DNA of 5,640 nt from Deltaproteobacteria bacterium GWA2_55_10 (lineage in GTDB: Bacteria; Desulfobacterota; GWC2-55-46): the NCBI GenBank assembly GCA_001797415.1, contig MGPL01000050.1:985-6624 (forward strand), in the 5' to 3' direction. Positions 1-5,640 of the stretch are shown piece after piece. The position numbers were made by a program, and so were the translations under genes. The notes under the pieces were generated by a model, which was not told the DNA's origin, searched no databases, and worked only from the letters and a program-made list of their open reading frames with translations. The first letter of the stretch is position 1. Each line of letters opens with the position of its first letter.

Positions 1-50
1 AAACAAGCCGCAAAAAAGGCGGCGGCCCATGCCCCCAGGTCCCTTTTTTA

Positions 51-79
51 TTGCCATTCAGGAGCCGTTGACATAAAAT
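51..79 (+). promoter_or_regulatory. Candidate sigma70-type promoter for the radical SAM gene
   Basis: TTGCCA at 51-56 and TAAAAT at 74-79 are separated by 17 bases, each one mismatch from the consensus boxes TTGACA and TATAAT. Transcription would begin near 86, leaving only about 9 bases before ATG 95. With no Shine-Dalgarno sequence in that leader, the message would be nearly leaderless. A second TTGACA at 68-73 has no matching -10 box 17 bases on. Inferred from motif matching only. Confidence 0.35.
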
Positions 80-94
80 ACAGACAAAATCCGT

Positions 95-1024
95 ATGAAG
101 ATAGTACTCGTAGACCCTCCTTTTGAAGAAGAACTTTCCGTCGGCGGAAGCAAGAGCATCCAGCGGGTATTGAACGTCATCCCCGCCCTCGGGCTCGCCT
201 ACATTGCCGCTTCGGTGGAGAAGGCCGGCTATGAGGTAAAGATCTTCGACTGCAACGTCGGCACATCCCATTCCGAGTTCATGGAAGCTCTCAAAAGAGA
301 GCGCCCTGACGTGGTCGGCATAACAGGCACGACCCCTTCCTCCATGAGCATGTACCAGGCGGCCCGGACCGTCCGGGACCTTCTGCCCGATGCTTTTATC
401 GTAGCCGGCGGCGCTCACCTTACCGCGCTGCCCAGTGAGGCTATGGCCTCCGCTCCGTTTGACGCGGGCGTCCTGGGCGAAGGTGAAGCTACTTTCGTAG
501 AGCTTATAAGGCATATCGAGGAGCACGGGCGCAGGAACCTGGGCGACATCCAGGGGATAGTCTTCAAGGAGGGCGGCAAAATCGCCTTCACCGACAGGCG
601 TCCCTTTATAAAAGACCTGGACACCCTGCCCTTCCCGGCCAGGCACCTGCTGCCCCCTCTTTCTGCATACAGGCCTACCCCGGCATCCTACAGGAGACTG
701 CCGCTCGGCGCGATGATAACGTCGAGGGGCTGCCCCTTCCAATGCACGTTCTGCGACCGCGCCGTCTTCGGCACCACATACAGGGTGAGGAGCGCCGGGA
801 ACGTGATGGACGAGGTAGAAGAGCTGATAAAGAAGCACGGCGCCAGGGAAATAAGGTTTTTTGACGACACGCTGACGATGAACAAAAAGCGGGTCTTCGA
901 GATATGCGACGAGTTTGAAAGAAGGAAGATAGACATCCCCTGGACATGCCTGACAAGGGTCAGCTCGGTCACGCTGGAGATGCTCAAAAGGATGAAGAAG
1001 GCCGGCTGCTGGCAAGTGCTTTAA
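95..1024 (+). CDS. Radical SAM protein, N-terminal part up to the premature stop
   Basis: This is the part translated if the TAA at 1022-1024 acts as a stop: 309 residues, containing the whole B12-binding domain and the first half of the radical SAM barrel with the CxxxCxxC cluster site (C213, C217, C220). It ends after AGCWQVL, just before the conserved GxESG strand, so the half barrel lacks the later SAM-binding strands and is unlikely to be a working enzyme. The ATG at 95 is the natural family start (MKIVLVDPPF), but no Shine-Dalgarno sequence lies just upstream; the nearest purine-rich stretch, CAGGAG at 59-64, is about 30 bases away. Confidence 0.65.
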   Translation: MKIVLVDPPFEEELSVGGSKSIQRVLNVIPALGLAYIAASVEKAGYEVKIFDCNVGTSHSEFMEALKRERPDVVGITGTTPSSMSMYQAARTVRDLLPDAFIVAGGAHLTALPSEAMASAPFDAGVLGEGEATFVELIRHIEEHGRRNLGDIQGIVFKEGGKIAFTDRRPFIKDLDTLPFPARHLLPPLSAYRPTPASYRRLPLGAMITSRGCPFQCTFCDRAVFGTTYRVRSAGNVMDEVEELIKKHGAREIRFFDDTLTMNKKRVFEICDEFERRKIDIPWTCLTRVSSVTLEMLKRMKKAGCWQVL

Positions 1025-1510
1025 GGCCTTGAATCAGGCGACGACCGGATGCTGAAACTCCTGAGCAAGGGCATCACCGTAGCGCAGAGCGAGCAGGCCA
1101 CAAGGTGGGCGCAAGAGGTGGGCTTAAGCGTCAGGGCCGACTTCATAGTAGGCACCCCGGGCGAGACGCTTGAGAGCATGAAAAAGACCCTTGAGTTCGC
1201 CAAGAGGCTCAAGGTCGATTACGCCCACTTCAACAAGTTCGTTCCGCTGCCCGGGACCGAACTCTACAATTCTCTCACCTCAAAAGGGTATAAGTTCGAT
1301 TTCACGCAGAAATCCAGCATACTCGACCATTCGGCCCTTATGTACGTGCCCGAGAGCATCGACAAGGACGCGTACAGGAAATACCTCGACAAGATGTACA
1401 AGGGCTTCTATCTCAGGCCTTCTTACATACTGAGAAGGCTCCTCTCCATACGGTCCCTCGACCAGCTCAAGGGTCAGATAAACGGCTTCCTCGCCATCTT
1501 CGAACTATAA
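1025..1510 (+). CDS. Radical SAM protein, C-terminal part after the premature stop
   Basis: This is the direct same-frame continuation of the upstream gene: 161 residues beginning GLESGDDRMLKLL and ending at TAA 1508-1510. It carries the later radical SAM strands, including the RADFIVGTPGE segment, and the family's C-terminal helical tail (FYLRPSYILRRL). The first possible independent start is ATG 1049, but no ribosome binding site precedes it (the bases are plain coding sequence), so separate translation is doubtful. The fragment has no cluster cysteine motif and would have no catalytic role by itself. Codon use is unchanged across the stop, so any decay is recent. Confidence 0.6.
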   Translation, partial: GLESGDDRMLKLLSKGITVAQSEQATRWAQEVGLSVRADFIVGTPGETLESMKKTLEFAKRLKVDYAHFNKFVPLPGTELYNSLTSKGYKFDFTQKSSILDHSALMYVPESIDKDAYRKYLDKMYKGFYLRPSYILRRLLSIRSLDQLKGQINGFLAIFEL

Positions 1511-1558
1511 ATCCTGATAAATGAAAAGGGTGCGCTGAAGGGCTGTAAGGCGGCTTGC

Positions 1559-2290
1559 CTATGGTTTTTTCGCGATGCAGAGGATTGAACTCCCGACAGG
1601 GAGGTCGAACCTCATCAGCAGCCAGCCTTCGAGCTTGAGGACGAGATAAAAGACCGTGTTGAGTACCGGGTTGACCCTTCGCACATCTGACTCGGATTTG
1701 ATTCCGCTCAGTTTCTTAAACAGCCTGTAGACGAGGATCAGGGGGAAAAGGAGGAAATTCAAATAGGAGAGTCTTTCTATTACAAGACCGCAGGAGGCCA
1801 GAAGCTCCCTTATCTCCGCGGCGTTATAGCGCGTCTTGCCGTGCATCGATTCGTCATGGGGGCCGTAAAGGAACATCAGGGCAGGTTCTCTTAAAAACAG
1901 GCGGCCGCCCTTTTTGAGCGTCCTTGCCAGCTCTCTTAATACCGTCTCGTCGTCCCGGATGTTGCGGTGGTAGAAAACATCAACGGCGGTTATGACATCA
2001 AAGGTCCCGTCCTGAAAGGGCATGGCTTCCGCGGTCCCCCGGACGAGCTTGGTAAGCCCTCTTTTTCTGCAGTACCCTATCGCCGCCGGTGAAAAATCAA
2101 TGCCGTAAGGACTCCCGTATTCACCTAGCCTGGCCAGCAGCCCTCCGGTGCCGCAGCCCACGTCAAGTATCTTCCTCCGGTCTTCCGCAGGCAACCTTTT
2201 GAAGAAACCGAGGAGGATTTCGTGCCCCCCCCTGAACCACCAATGGGAGCTCTCCAGCTCGTACATCTTTCCATATTCCCGTTCGTCCAT
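1559..2290 (-). CDS. Class I SAM-dependent methyltransferase, glycan-locus type
   Basis: A 243-residue methyltransferase of the Methyltransf_11/25 type. SAM-binding motif I is ILDVGCGTGG at 41-50; the acidic residue after strand 2 is in YGIDFS (62-67); AMPFQDGTFDVI at 89-100 is the motif preceding strand 4; LKKGGRLFLREP at 125-136 is the post-motif III strand. The N-terminal YGKMYELESSHWWFRG (6-21) and the C-terminal LPVGSSILCIAKK mark a subfamily often found in polysaccharide and glycolipid clusters. Residues 176-193 are strongly hydrophobic, which suggests contact with the membrane or a lipid-linked acceptor. Its ATG lies one base after the stop of the aminotransferase gene, so the two are very probably cotranscribed and translationally coupled; a purine-rich AGAGGG sits somewhat far upstream inside that gene. 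The acceptor (sugar hydroxyl or amine, or lipid) cannot be read from sequence. Confidence 0.9.
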   Translation of the reverse strand: MDEREYGKMYELESSHWWFRGGHEILLGFFKRLPAEDRRKILDVGCGTGGLLARLGEYGSPYGIDFSPAAIGYCRKRGLTKLVRGTAEAMPFQDGTFDVITAVDVFYHRNIRDDETVLRELARTLKKGGRLFLREPALMFLYGPHDESMHGKTRYNAAEIRELLASCGLVIERLSYLNFLLFPLILVYRLFKKLSGIKSESDVRRVNPVLNTVFYLVLKLEGWLLMRFDLPVGSSILCIAKKP

Positions 2291-2291
2291 G

Positions 2292-3533
2292 TCAACGGCG
2301 CGCGCCCTCTTTGATCTCCTTTATGGCCGCGCAGATATAGTTGAGGTCGTCCTCGGCGAGGCCGGACGAAGATGGCAGATACATGCCCCTGGAGCAAAGG
2401 GACTCGGAAACAGGATAGGACTGCCCGGCATATTTCCCGTGATAGATGGGCTGGAGGTGCATGGGTATGAAAAACGTCCTCGTCTCTATGCCGCGCTCGG
2501 CGAGCTGCTTCCTGAGCTCGTCCCTGTTCATCCCGAAATCGTCCTCCACGAGGATGGCGTACATCCAGAAGACGTTCTTTACGCTCTCAGCCTGGGGAGG
2601 AAGCGTAAGGCCGGAGAGGCCCTTCAGAAGAGCGTTGTACCGGGCGGCGTTTCTTATGCGTGATTCGACAAGCTCGTCAAAACGCTCTACCTGCGCGAGT
2701 CCTATTGCGGCCTGCAGGTTTGTCATCCGGAAGTTGAAGCCCACGTACTTGTGCCAGAAGTGCCTTTCCTCGGAAAAGGCGTGGTCCCTTATGTTCCTGG
2801 CCTTGTCGTAGAATTCCCGGCTGTCCGTGGTTATCATGCCTCCCTCGCCGGTCGTGATTATCTTGTTGGCGTAAAAGCTGAAAGTCGTGGCGTCGGATAT
2901 AGAGCCTATCTTTCTGCCGCGATAGGCCGCGCCGTGCGCCTCGGCCGCGTCTTCGATGACCGCGAGGCCGCGCCTTTCGGCGATATCGAGTATGGGGTCC
3001 ATGTCGCACGGATGACCGTATATGTCGACCGGCACAACGGCCTTTGTCTTTCCGGTTATCTTCTCCTCTATCCTGTTCACGTCCATGGTGTACGTGTACG
3101 GGTCAGCGTCCACGAGCACGGGTTTCGCGCCCAGGTGGGTGATGACGTTCGCGGTGGCTATCATGGTGAACGTGGGAATGATGACCTCGTCTCCCGGCCC
3201 GACCCCGGCGACGTACAGGGCAAGCTGCAGCGCGGTAGTGCCGTTCGTGCACGAGATGCCGTATTTGGCGCCCACTGCCCTGGCAAACGCCTCTTCGAAC
3301 TGGATTATCTTCCGGCCCGTTGACGATATCCAGTTCGTCTCAACGCACTCAGTCAAATACTTGAGCTCGTTCCCCTGGAGCGTAGGCTCGCAGACAGGGA
3401 TCATCTTCCCGGTCTTCTCGACTACCGGAATGCGCTTGAGGCTTATCTTGATCTCCGGGTCCTTGTCCGGAATTACTTTGAGGAGCTTTTCTTCGGGGAC
3501 ATAGTTTTCAGGCTGGATGGTCTTTTTGAGCAT
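2292..3533 (-). CDS. DegT/DnrJ/EryC1/StrS sugar aminotransferase, GDP-perosamine synthase-like
   Basis: A 413-residue PLP-dependent aminotransferase of fold type I. Landmarks are WISSTGR (68-74), NGTTALQLAL (97-106), the cofactor-contacting VIEDAAEAHGA (192-202), and the Schiff-base lysine K224 in YANKIITTGEGGM. The stretches CDMDPIL, GFNFRMTNLQAAIGLAQ, NVFWMY and FFIPMHLQP closely follow known GDP-perosamine synthases, which convert GDP-4-keto-6-deoxy-mannose to GDP-perosamine using glutamate. The exact nucleotide sugar is inferred; other 4-keto-6-deoxy sugars are possible. The usual family start corresponds to M44 (MIPVCEP). The ATG at 3533 adds 43 residues and is chosen because it has the clear ribosome binding site (AAAGGTGGG, 8-base spacing). 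It is the first gene after an AT-rich gap and is coupled to the methyltransferase downstream. No GDP-mannose dehydratase is seen in the window, so its substrate must come from elsewhere. Confidence 0.92.
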   Translation of the reverse strand: MLKKTIQPENYVPEEKLLKVIPDKDPEIKISLKRIPVVEKTGKMIPVCEPTLQGNELKYLTECVETNWISSTGRKIIQFEEAFARAVGAKYGISCTNGTTALQLALYVAGVGPGDEVIIPTFTMIATANVITHLGAKPVLVDADPYTYTMDVNRIEEKITGKTKAVVPVDIYGHPCDMDPILDIAERRGLAVIEDAAEAHGAAYRGRKIGSISDATTFSFYANKIITTGEGGMITTDSREFYDKARNIRDHAFSEERHFWHKYVGFNFRMTNLQAAIGLAQVERFDELVESRIRNAARYNALLKGLSGLTLPPQAESVKNVFWMYAILVEDDFGMNRDELRKQLAERGIETRTFFIPMHLQPIYHGKYAGQSYPVSESLCSRGMYLPSSSGLAEDDLNYICAAIKEIKEGARR

Positions 3534-3672
3534 ACCCGTAACCCACCTTTAATAAGTAGTAGCAGTAAATGCCTTAAAGATACGAGTACAGAAGCGATGA
3601 AGGACTTGAAATGCGAGTTCAGCAGCACTCAATCTACTATATAACCCCGCAGTATTCAAGAGCTTTATGCCG
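3534..3672. other. AT-richer intergenic gap splitting the - strand genes
   Basis: These 139 bases separate the glycosyltransferase stop from the aminotransferase start. They are visibly richer in A and T than the flanking genes and have no long open frame with coding character. The gap is long enough to hold a promoter for the aminotransferase-methyltransferase pair, but I found no convincing -35/-10 pair with proper spacing on the - strand (TATATA near 3640 lacks a -35). I found no stable hairpin followed by a T run, so a terminator for the upstream gene is not evident either. Confidence 0.4.
3542..3550 (-). promoter_or_regulatory. Ribosome binding site of the aminotransferase gene
   Basis: On the - strand this reads AAAGGTGGG, close to the AAGGAGG consensus, with 8 bases to ATG 3533. 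It decides the start: the alternative ATG at 3404, where family homology usually begins, has only a weak GGAAG right against it. Confidence 0.6.
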
Positions 3673-4383
3673 CTATCCACGATTCGAGAACCTCAGTCTC
3701 AACATCGAGTATATGTACTTTCTGCCGCGCACAAAGAAGCCGAGTAGATTGGTCGCCGTCTTTGACTCGCCTTTTATCCTGGGCACGCAGACGTACGGCA
3801 CCTCGACAATGCTATAGCCCAACTTGTAGGCGCGGTACAGAAAATCAAGGCAGTACTCCCCATAGTCGCCCCTAAAGCCCAGTTCCTCCACGAGCTTCTT
3901 CCTTGCAGCCACAAAACCGGTATTGAGGTCCGTGACAGGTACGTTCAGGACGGCCCTGGCAACGAGGCCCAGCGTGCGGCTCATAAAAACGGCGGTACGG
4001 GTGTCGCCCAGGTCCTTGCCGCCCTTTGAGTAGCGCGAGCCGATGGCGATGTCGTGGTGGGTAAGGCCGGAAAGCAGTTCGTTTATCTTCTCAGGCGGCA
4101 TGGAAAGGTCCGCGTCCATCCACACCACGATGCCATAACGGCTCTCGACTACGCCGCGCATTATCGCGGACGTAAGCCCCTTTTCGTCCGTCCTGCGTAT
4201 GACACGGACACGGGGATCTCCCATTTCCTTGACGGCTTTCCATGTGAGGTCAGGCGAGTCGTCGTCCACGACCACGACCTCGACACTCCCCTTCACGGAA
4301 TCGAGTATCCTTCGGGCGAGCTCCCTTATATTGTCTTTTTCATTGTAGGTCGGAAGTACGACCGATACGCCTTTTTGCGACAT
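3673..4383 (-). CDS. Polyprenol-phosphate-mannose synthase-like family 2 glycosyltransferase
   Basis: A 236-residue GT-A fold enzyme of the DPM1-like group of family GT2, which transfers a sugar from a nucleotide donor to a polyprenyl phosphate on the cytoplasmic membrane face. Visible motifs are SVVLPTYNEKDNI (7-19), VVVVDDDSPD (36-45), the metal-binding DAD at 90-92 in WMDADLSMPP, IGSRYSKGG (114-122), the acceptor-loop DLNTGF (152-157) and the basic PRIKGESKT (201-209). No membrane helices follow the catalytic domain, so it is the short soluble form. A TTG at 4404 would add seven residues and overlap the upstream stop, but ATG 4383 is preferred because GAGGGGGG lies 11 bases before it and homology starts there. 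It follows the membrane transferase gene by 17 bases, so the two are one operon. The sugar (mannose, glucose or other) is not certain. Confidence 0.9.
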   Translation of the reverse strand: MSQKGVSVVLPTYNEKDNIRELARRILDSVKGSVEVVVVDDDSPDLTWKAVKEMGDPRVRVIRRTDEKGLTSAIMRGVVESRYGIVVWMDADLSMPPEKINELLSGLTHHDIAIGSRYSKGGKDLGDTRTAVFMSRTLGLVARAVLNVPVTDLNTGFVAARKKLVEELGFRGDYGEYCLDFLYRAYKLGYSIVEVPYVCVPRIKGESKTATNLLGFFVRGRKYIYSMLRLRFSNRG

Positions 4384-4394
4384 TACTCGTTTTA

Positions 4395-4402
4395 CCCCCC
4401 TC
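4395..4402 (-). promoter_or_regulatory. Ribosome binding site of the family 2 glycosyltransferase
   Basis: On the - strand this reads GAGGGGGG, starting within the TGA stop of the upstream membrane protein gene (4401-4403) and ending 11 bases before ATG 4383. It supports ATG 4383 over the TTG at 4404, which has no comparable site. The placement implies translational coupling to the upstream gene. Confidence 0.5.
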
Positions 4403-5640
4403 AAAACAGGCTGGGCCTTGCCCTTCTGAACTCATCATCGGTGTGCTCGAAGAGGGATTCCCTCAGGAACATCAGCTTCCGGACCTCTTTTTCATCGCCT
4501 ATGGACTCATAGAACTCCATCTGCTCGTTCACTGAGCCGATGTTCTCCTCCATGGTAAAAAGGTGCGGCTTTATTACCACCATCTCTCCTGCCTCGACAT
4601 ATCCCCTCAGCAGCTCCGCGTTCCGGCCGTTGTTCACGTAATTCATAACCGAGATCGCCGCATAGGCAGCCGCGCAGTAGAAGACAAAGCCGGCGACAGC
4701 ATGGCGCACCCGCACCCTTCGAAGCAGATAAATAAACGGGGCCGCAACGGCCAGAAGAAACGCGAGCAGGCCTATTTTTTCGATGCTCGCGGCGAGCCCG
4801 ATATTTTTCAGGATAAAAGCGTAAAGTCCATGCAACGCGGCCCATCCGTTGGCAAAATCCACATAGGAAATGAAATTACGAGGCTCAAGGAATGTCATGA
4901 ATTCCGCTATTTTGAGAATATTCCAGATGAGCATCACACATAGGACGCTGAATGCAACTCGCAGGCCCCAGCCGCGAAGACCTTTCAGGAAAACCGCGAG
5001 GAACACGGCAAAGAACGGGACCTCAGTCAGCAGTATCCGCCCGCCGTAGGTGCCGCCGTTCCAGTTGAACCGGAAAGAGATGATAAAGAGCTTTATGATT
5101 ATTATGAAAAACATCCCCCACAGGATGAGCGGCCCGCGCGTGCCAAATGACTCCGGCTGGCCGCGGCGGAAGAGTAAAACCCACAACCCTGCCAACATTG
5201 CAAACAGGAATACGGGAGAATAAATGAAGTAGCCCCGGAAAGGCGAGAAGAGCTGCGTAAAGAAATAAAAGCCGCTCGAATTCACCACGGACAGCTCATT
5301 CGAGAGGATGTGCCCGAACTTCAAAAAGTCATTGCCGAACTTGAACGCAAAAAGCACCATAAAAGACAGGCCGAACCACATCAGATGACGCCATCCCGCT
5401 TTTTTGCTCCTCAAATGTTCAAAGAAGACCAACGCGGCCAGACCGGCCATAGGCCAGAGATCGACCTTGGTAAGAAAAGAGACCGATAACAGAAAGCCAG
5501 GGACAACCCAGGACCGTGCCGCTGTCAAGTCCAGTTCCAGAAGGATATAGACCAGGAGCGCTGAAAGGAAGAGCGCATAAATATTCGCCTGGCCCGGCTG
5601 GATTATCATATAGAAGATATAAGGAGTCCCAAAAAACATC
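4401..5640 (-). CDS. Multi-pass membrane glycosyltransferase-like protein (GT-C type), 5' end outside the window
   Basis: At least 412 residues are visible and the frame is open to the window edge. The methionine at 5637-5639 is probably internal, because relatives have further N-terminal helices with the catalytic acidic loop. I count roughly ten hydrophobic segments (about 18-36, 44-56, 62-75, 85-100, 138-157, 169-187, 201-220, 225-247, 287-306, 313-333), then a hydrophilic tail of about 80 residues. FSPFRGYFIYSPVFLFA (131-147) and WNGGTYGGRILLTEVPFF (193-210) resemble the conserved GLF-YSP and W-GG-GxR-L motifs of polyprenyl-phosphate-sugar-dependent GT39-like enzymes. These transfer a sugar from a lipid carrier to a glycan, lipid or protein on the outer face of the cytoplasmic membrane. 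The next gene downstream makes such lipid-linked sugars, which supports the reading. The acceptor is unknown, and the active-site half cannot be checked here. Confidence 0.72.
   Translation of the reverse strand, partial: MFFGTPYIFYMIIQPGQANIYALFLSALLVYILLELDLTAARSWVVPGFLLSVSFLTKVDLWPMAGLAALVFFEHLRSKKAGWRHLMWFGLSFMVLFAFKFGNDFLKFGHILSNELSVVNSSGFYFFTQLFSPFRGYFIYSPVFLFAMLAGLWVLLFRRGQPESFGTRGPLILWGMFFIIIIKLFIISFRFNWNGGTYGGRILLTEVPFFAVFLAVFLKGLRGWGLRVAFSVLCVMLIWNILKIAEFMTFLEPRNFISYVDFANGWAALHGLYAFILKNIGLAASIEKIGLLAFLLAVAAPFIYLLRRVRVRHAVAGFVFYCAAAYAAISVMNYVNNGRNAELLRGYVEAGEMVVIKPHLFTMEENIGSVNEQMEFYESIGDEKEVRKLMFLRESLFEHTDDEFRRARPSLF

Larger units (their letters stand above)
95..1510 (+). pseudogene. 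B12-binding-domain radical SAM protein, interrupted by one in-frame TAA
   Basis: Reading 95-1510 in one frame gives a normal-length (about 471 codons) member of the cobalamin-binding radical SAM family (BchE/HpnJ-like class B architecture). The only defect is TAA at 1022-1024. Residues 1-140 or so form the Rossmann-like B12-binding domain, starting MKIVLVDPPF, with the AGGAH and GEGE motifs near 104-108 and 128-131. I see no clear DxHxxG cobalamin-ligand motif, as in many relatives. The radical SAM core starts near 203 with RGCPFQCTFC, giving cluster cysteines 213, 217 and 220. After the stop come GLESGDD, the GTPGE loop and an FYLRPSY tail typical of the family. In relatives the residue before GxESG is usually aromatic, so TAA looks like TAT/TAC changed at one base. 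It could be a recent nonsense mutation, a sequence error or readthrough. Substrate unknown; sulfur insertion, methylation or ring chemistry are all possible. Confidence 0.8.

Noticed and set aside
1..50. GCCGC / GCGGC inverted repeat at 7-11 and 19-23 as a terminator
   Set aside because: The stem is only five base pairs and no T run follows directly; the T stretch at 44-49 is about 20 bases away.
1..94. Tail of an upstream gene on the + strand (frames ending at 69-71, 74-76 or 124-126), or the start of a divergent - strand gene at ATG 57
   Set aside because: All of these frames are open to the window edge, but each is too short to judge. None shows a motif, and the divergent ATG has no ribosome binding site.
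1022..1024. Recoding to selenocysteine or pyrrolysine at the in-frame stop
   Set aside because: The codon is TAA, not TGA or TAG, and I see no hairpin directly downstream that would suggest such recoding.
2148..3504. Long + strand open frames at 2148-2663, 2446-2811, 2751-3323 and 3022-3504
   Set aside because: They lie antisense to the methyltransferase and aminotransferase genes, whose conserved motifs are unmistakable. The + strand translations show no family motifs and overlap each other.
3534..3672. Promoter for the aminotransferase gene (TATATA near 3640, or TTTAAG/TTATTA closer to the gene)
   Set aside because: No pairing of boxes has both adequate consensus matches and a 16-18 base spacing, so I could not support a specific site.
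3611..3817. + strand 68-residue frame covering the intergenic gap
   Set aside because: Half of it is antisense to the glycosyltransferase C-terminus, it has no ribosome binding site, and it shows no recognisable motifs.
4054..4943. + strand open frames 4054-4512 and 4563-4943, and - strand frame 4507-4845
   Set aside because: These are shadows of the glycosyltransferase and membrane protein genes. Their translations are compositionally odd and match no family I recognise.

Overview
The window comes from a bacterial chromosome with fairly high GC. Its coding regions use AGG/AGA for arginine and ATA for isoleucine freely. That codon style, together with a cobalamin-type radical SAM protein next to surface-glycan genes, fits an uncultivated deltaproteobacterial-, Nitrospirota- or candidate-phylum-type lineage. 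This placement is an inference from style; no marker gene is present.

Layout: positions 1-94 are a short leader with a plausible sigma70-like promoter. On the + strand, 95-1510 encodes a B12-binding-domain radical SAM protein of about 471 codons. It is interrupted by one in-frame TAA at 1022-1024, and the same frame and family continue directly after the stop. A 48-base spacer with no clear terminator follows. The remaining genes are all on the - strand. In transcription order (right to left) they are: a multi-pass membrane glycosyltransferase-like protein that runs off the right edge (4401-5640), a polyprenol-phosphate-mannose-synthase-like family 2 glycosyltransferase (3673-4383), an AT-richer gap of 139 bases, a DegT-family sugar aminotransferase closely resembling GDP-perosamine synthase (2292-3533), and a class I SAM-dependent methyltransferase whose ATG lies one base after the aminotransferase stop (1559-2290).

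The - strand genes read as part of a surface polysaccharide or glycolipid locus. The family 2 enzyme would charge a polyprenyl phosphate with a sugar, and the membrane protein next to it is the type of enzyme that uses such lipid-linked sugars outside the cytoplasmic membrane. The aminotransferase would make a 4-amino-6-deoxy nucleotide sugar, and the coupled methyltransferase could methylate that sugar or a lipid-linked glycan. The radical SAM gene converges on this group and may or may not take part.

I found no RNA genes, CRISPR arrays, insertion sequences or clear repeats. The best anomaly is the single nonsense codon in an otherwise intact radical SAM gene. Nothing here can be claimed as a new system from the sequence alone.
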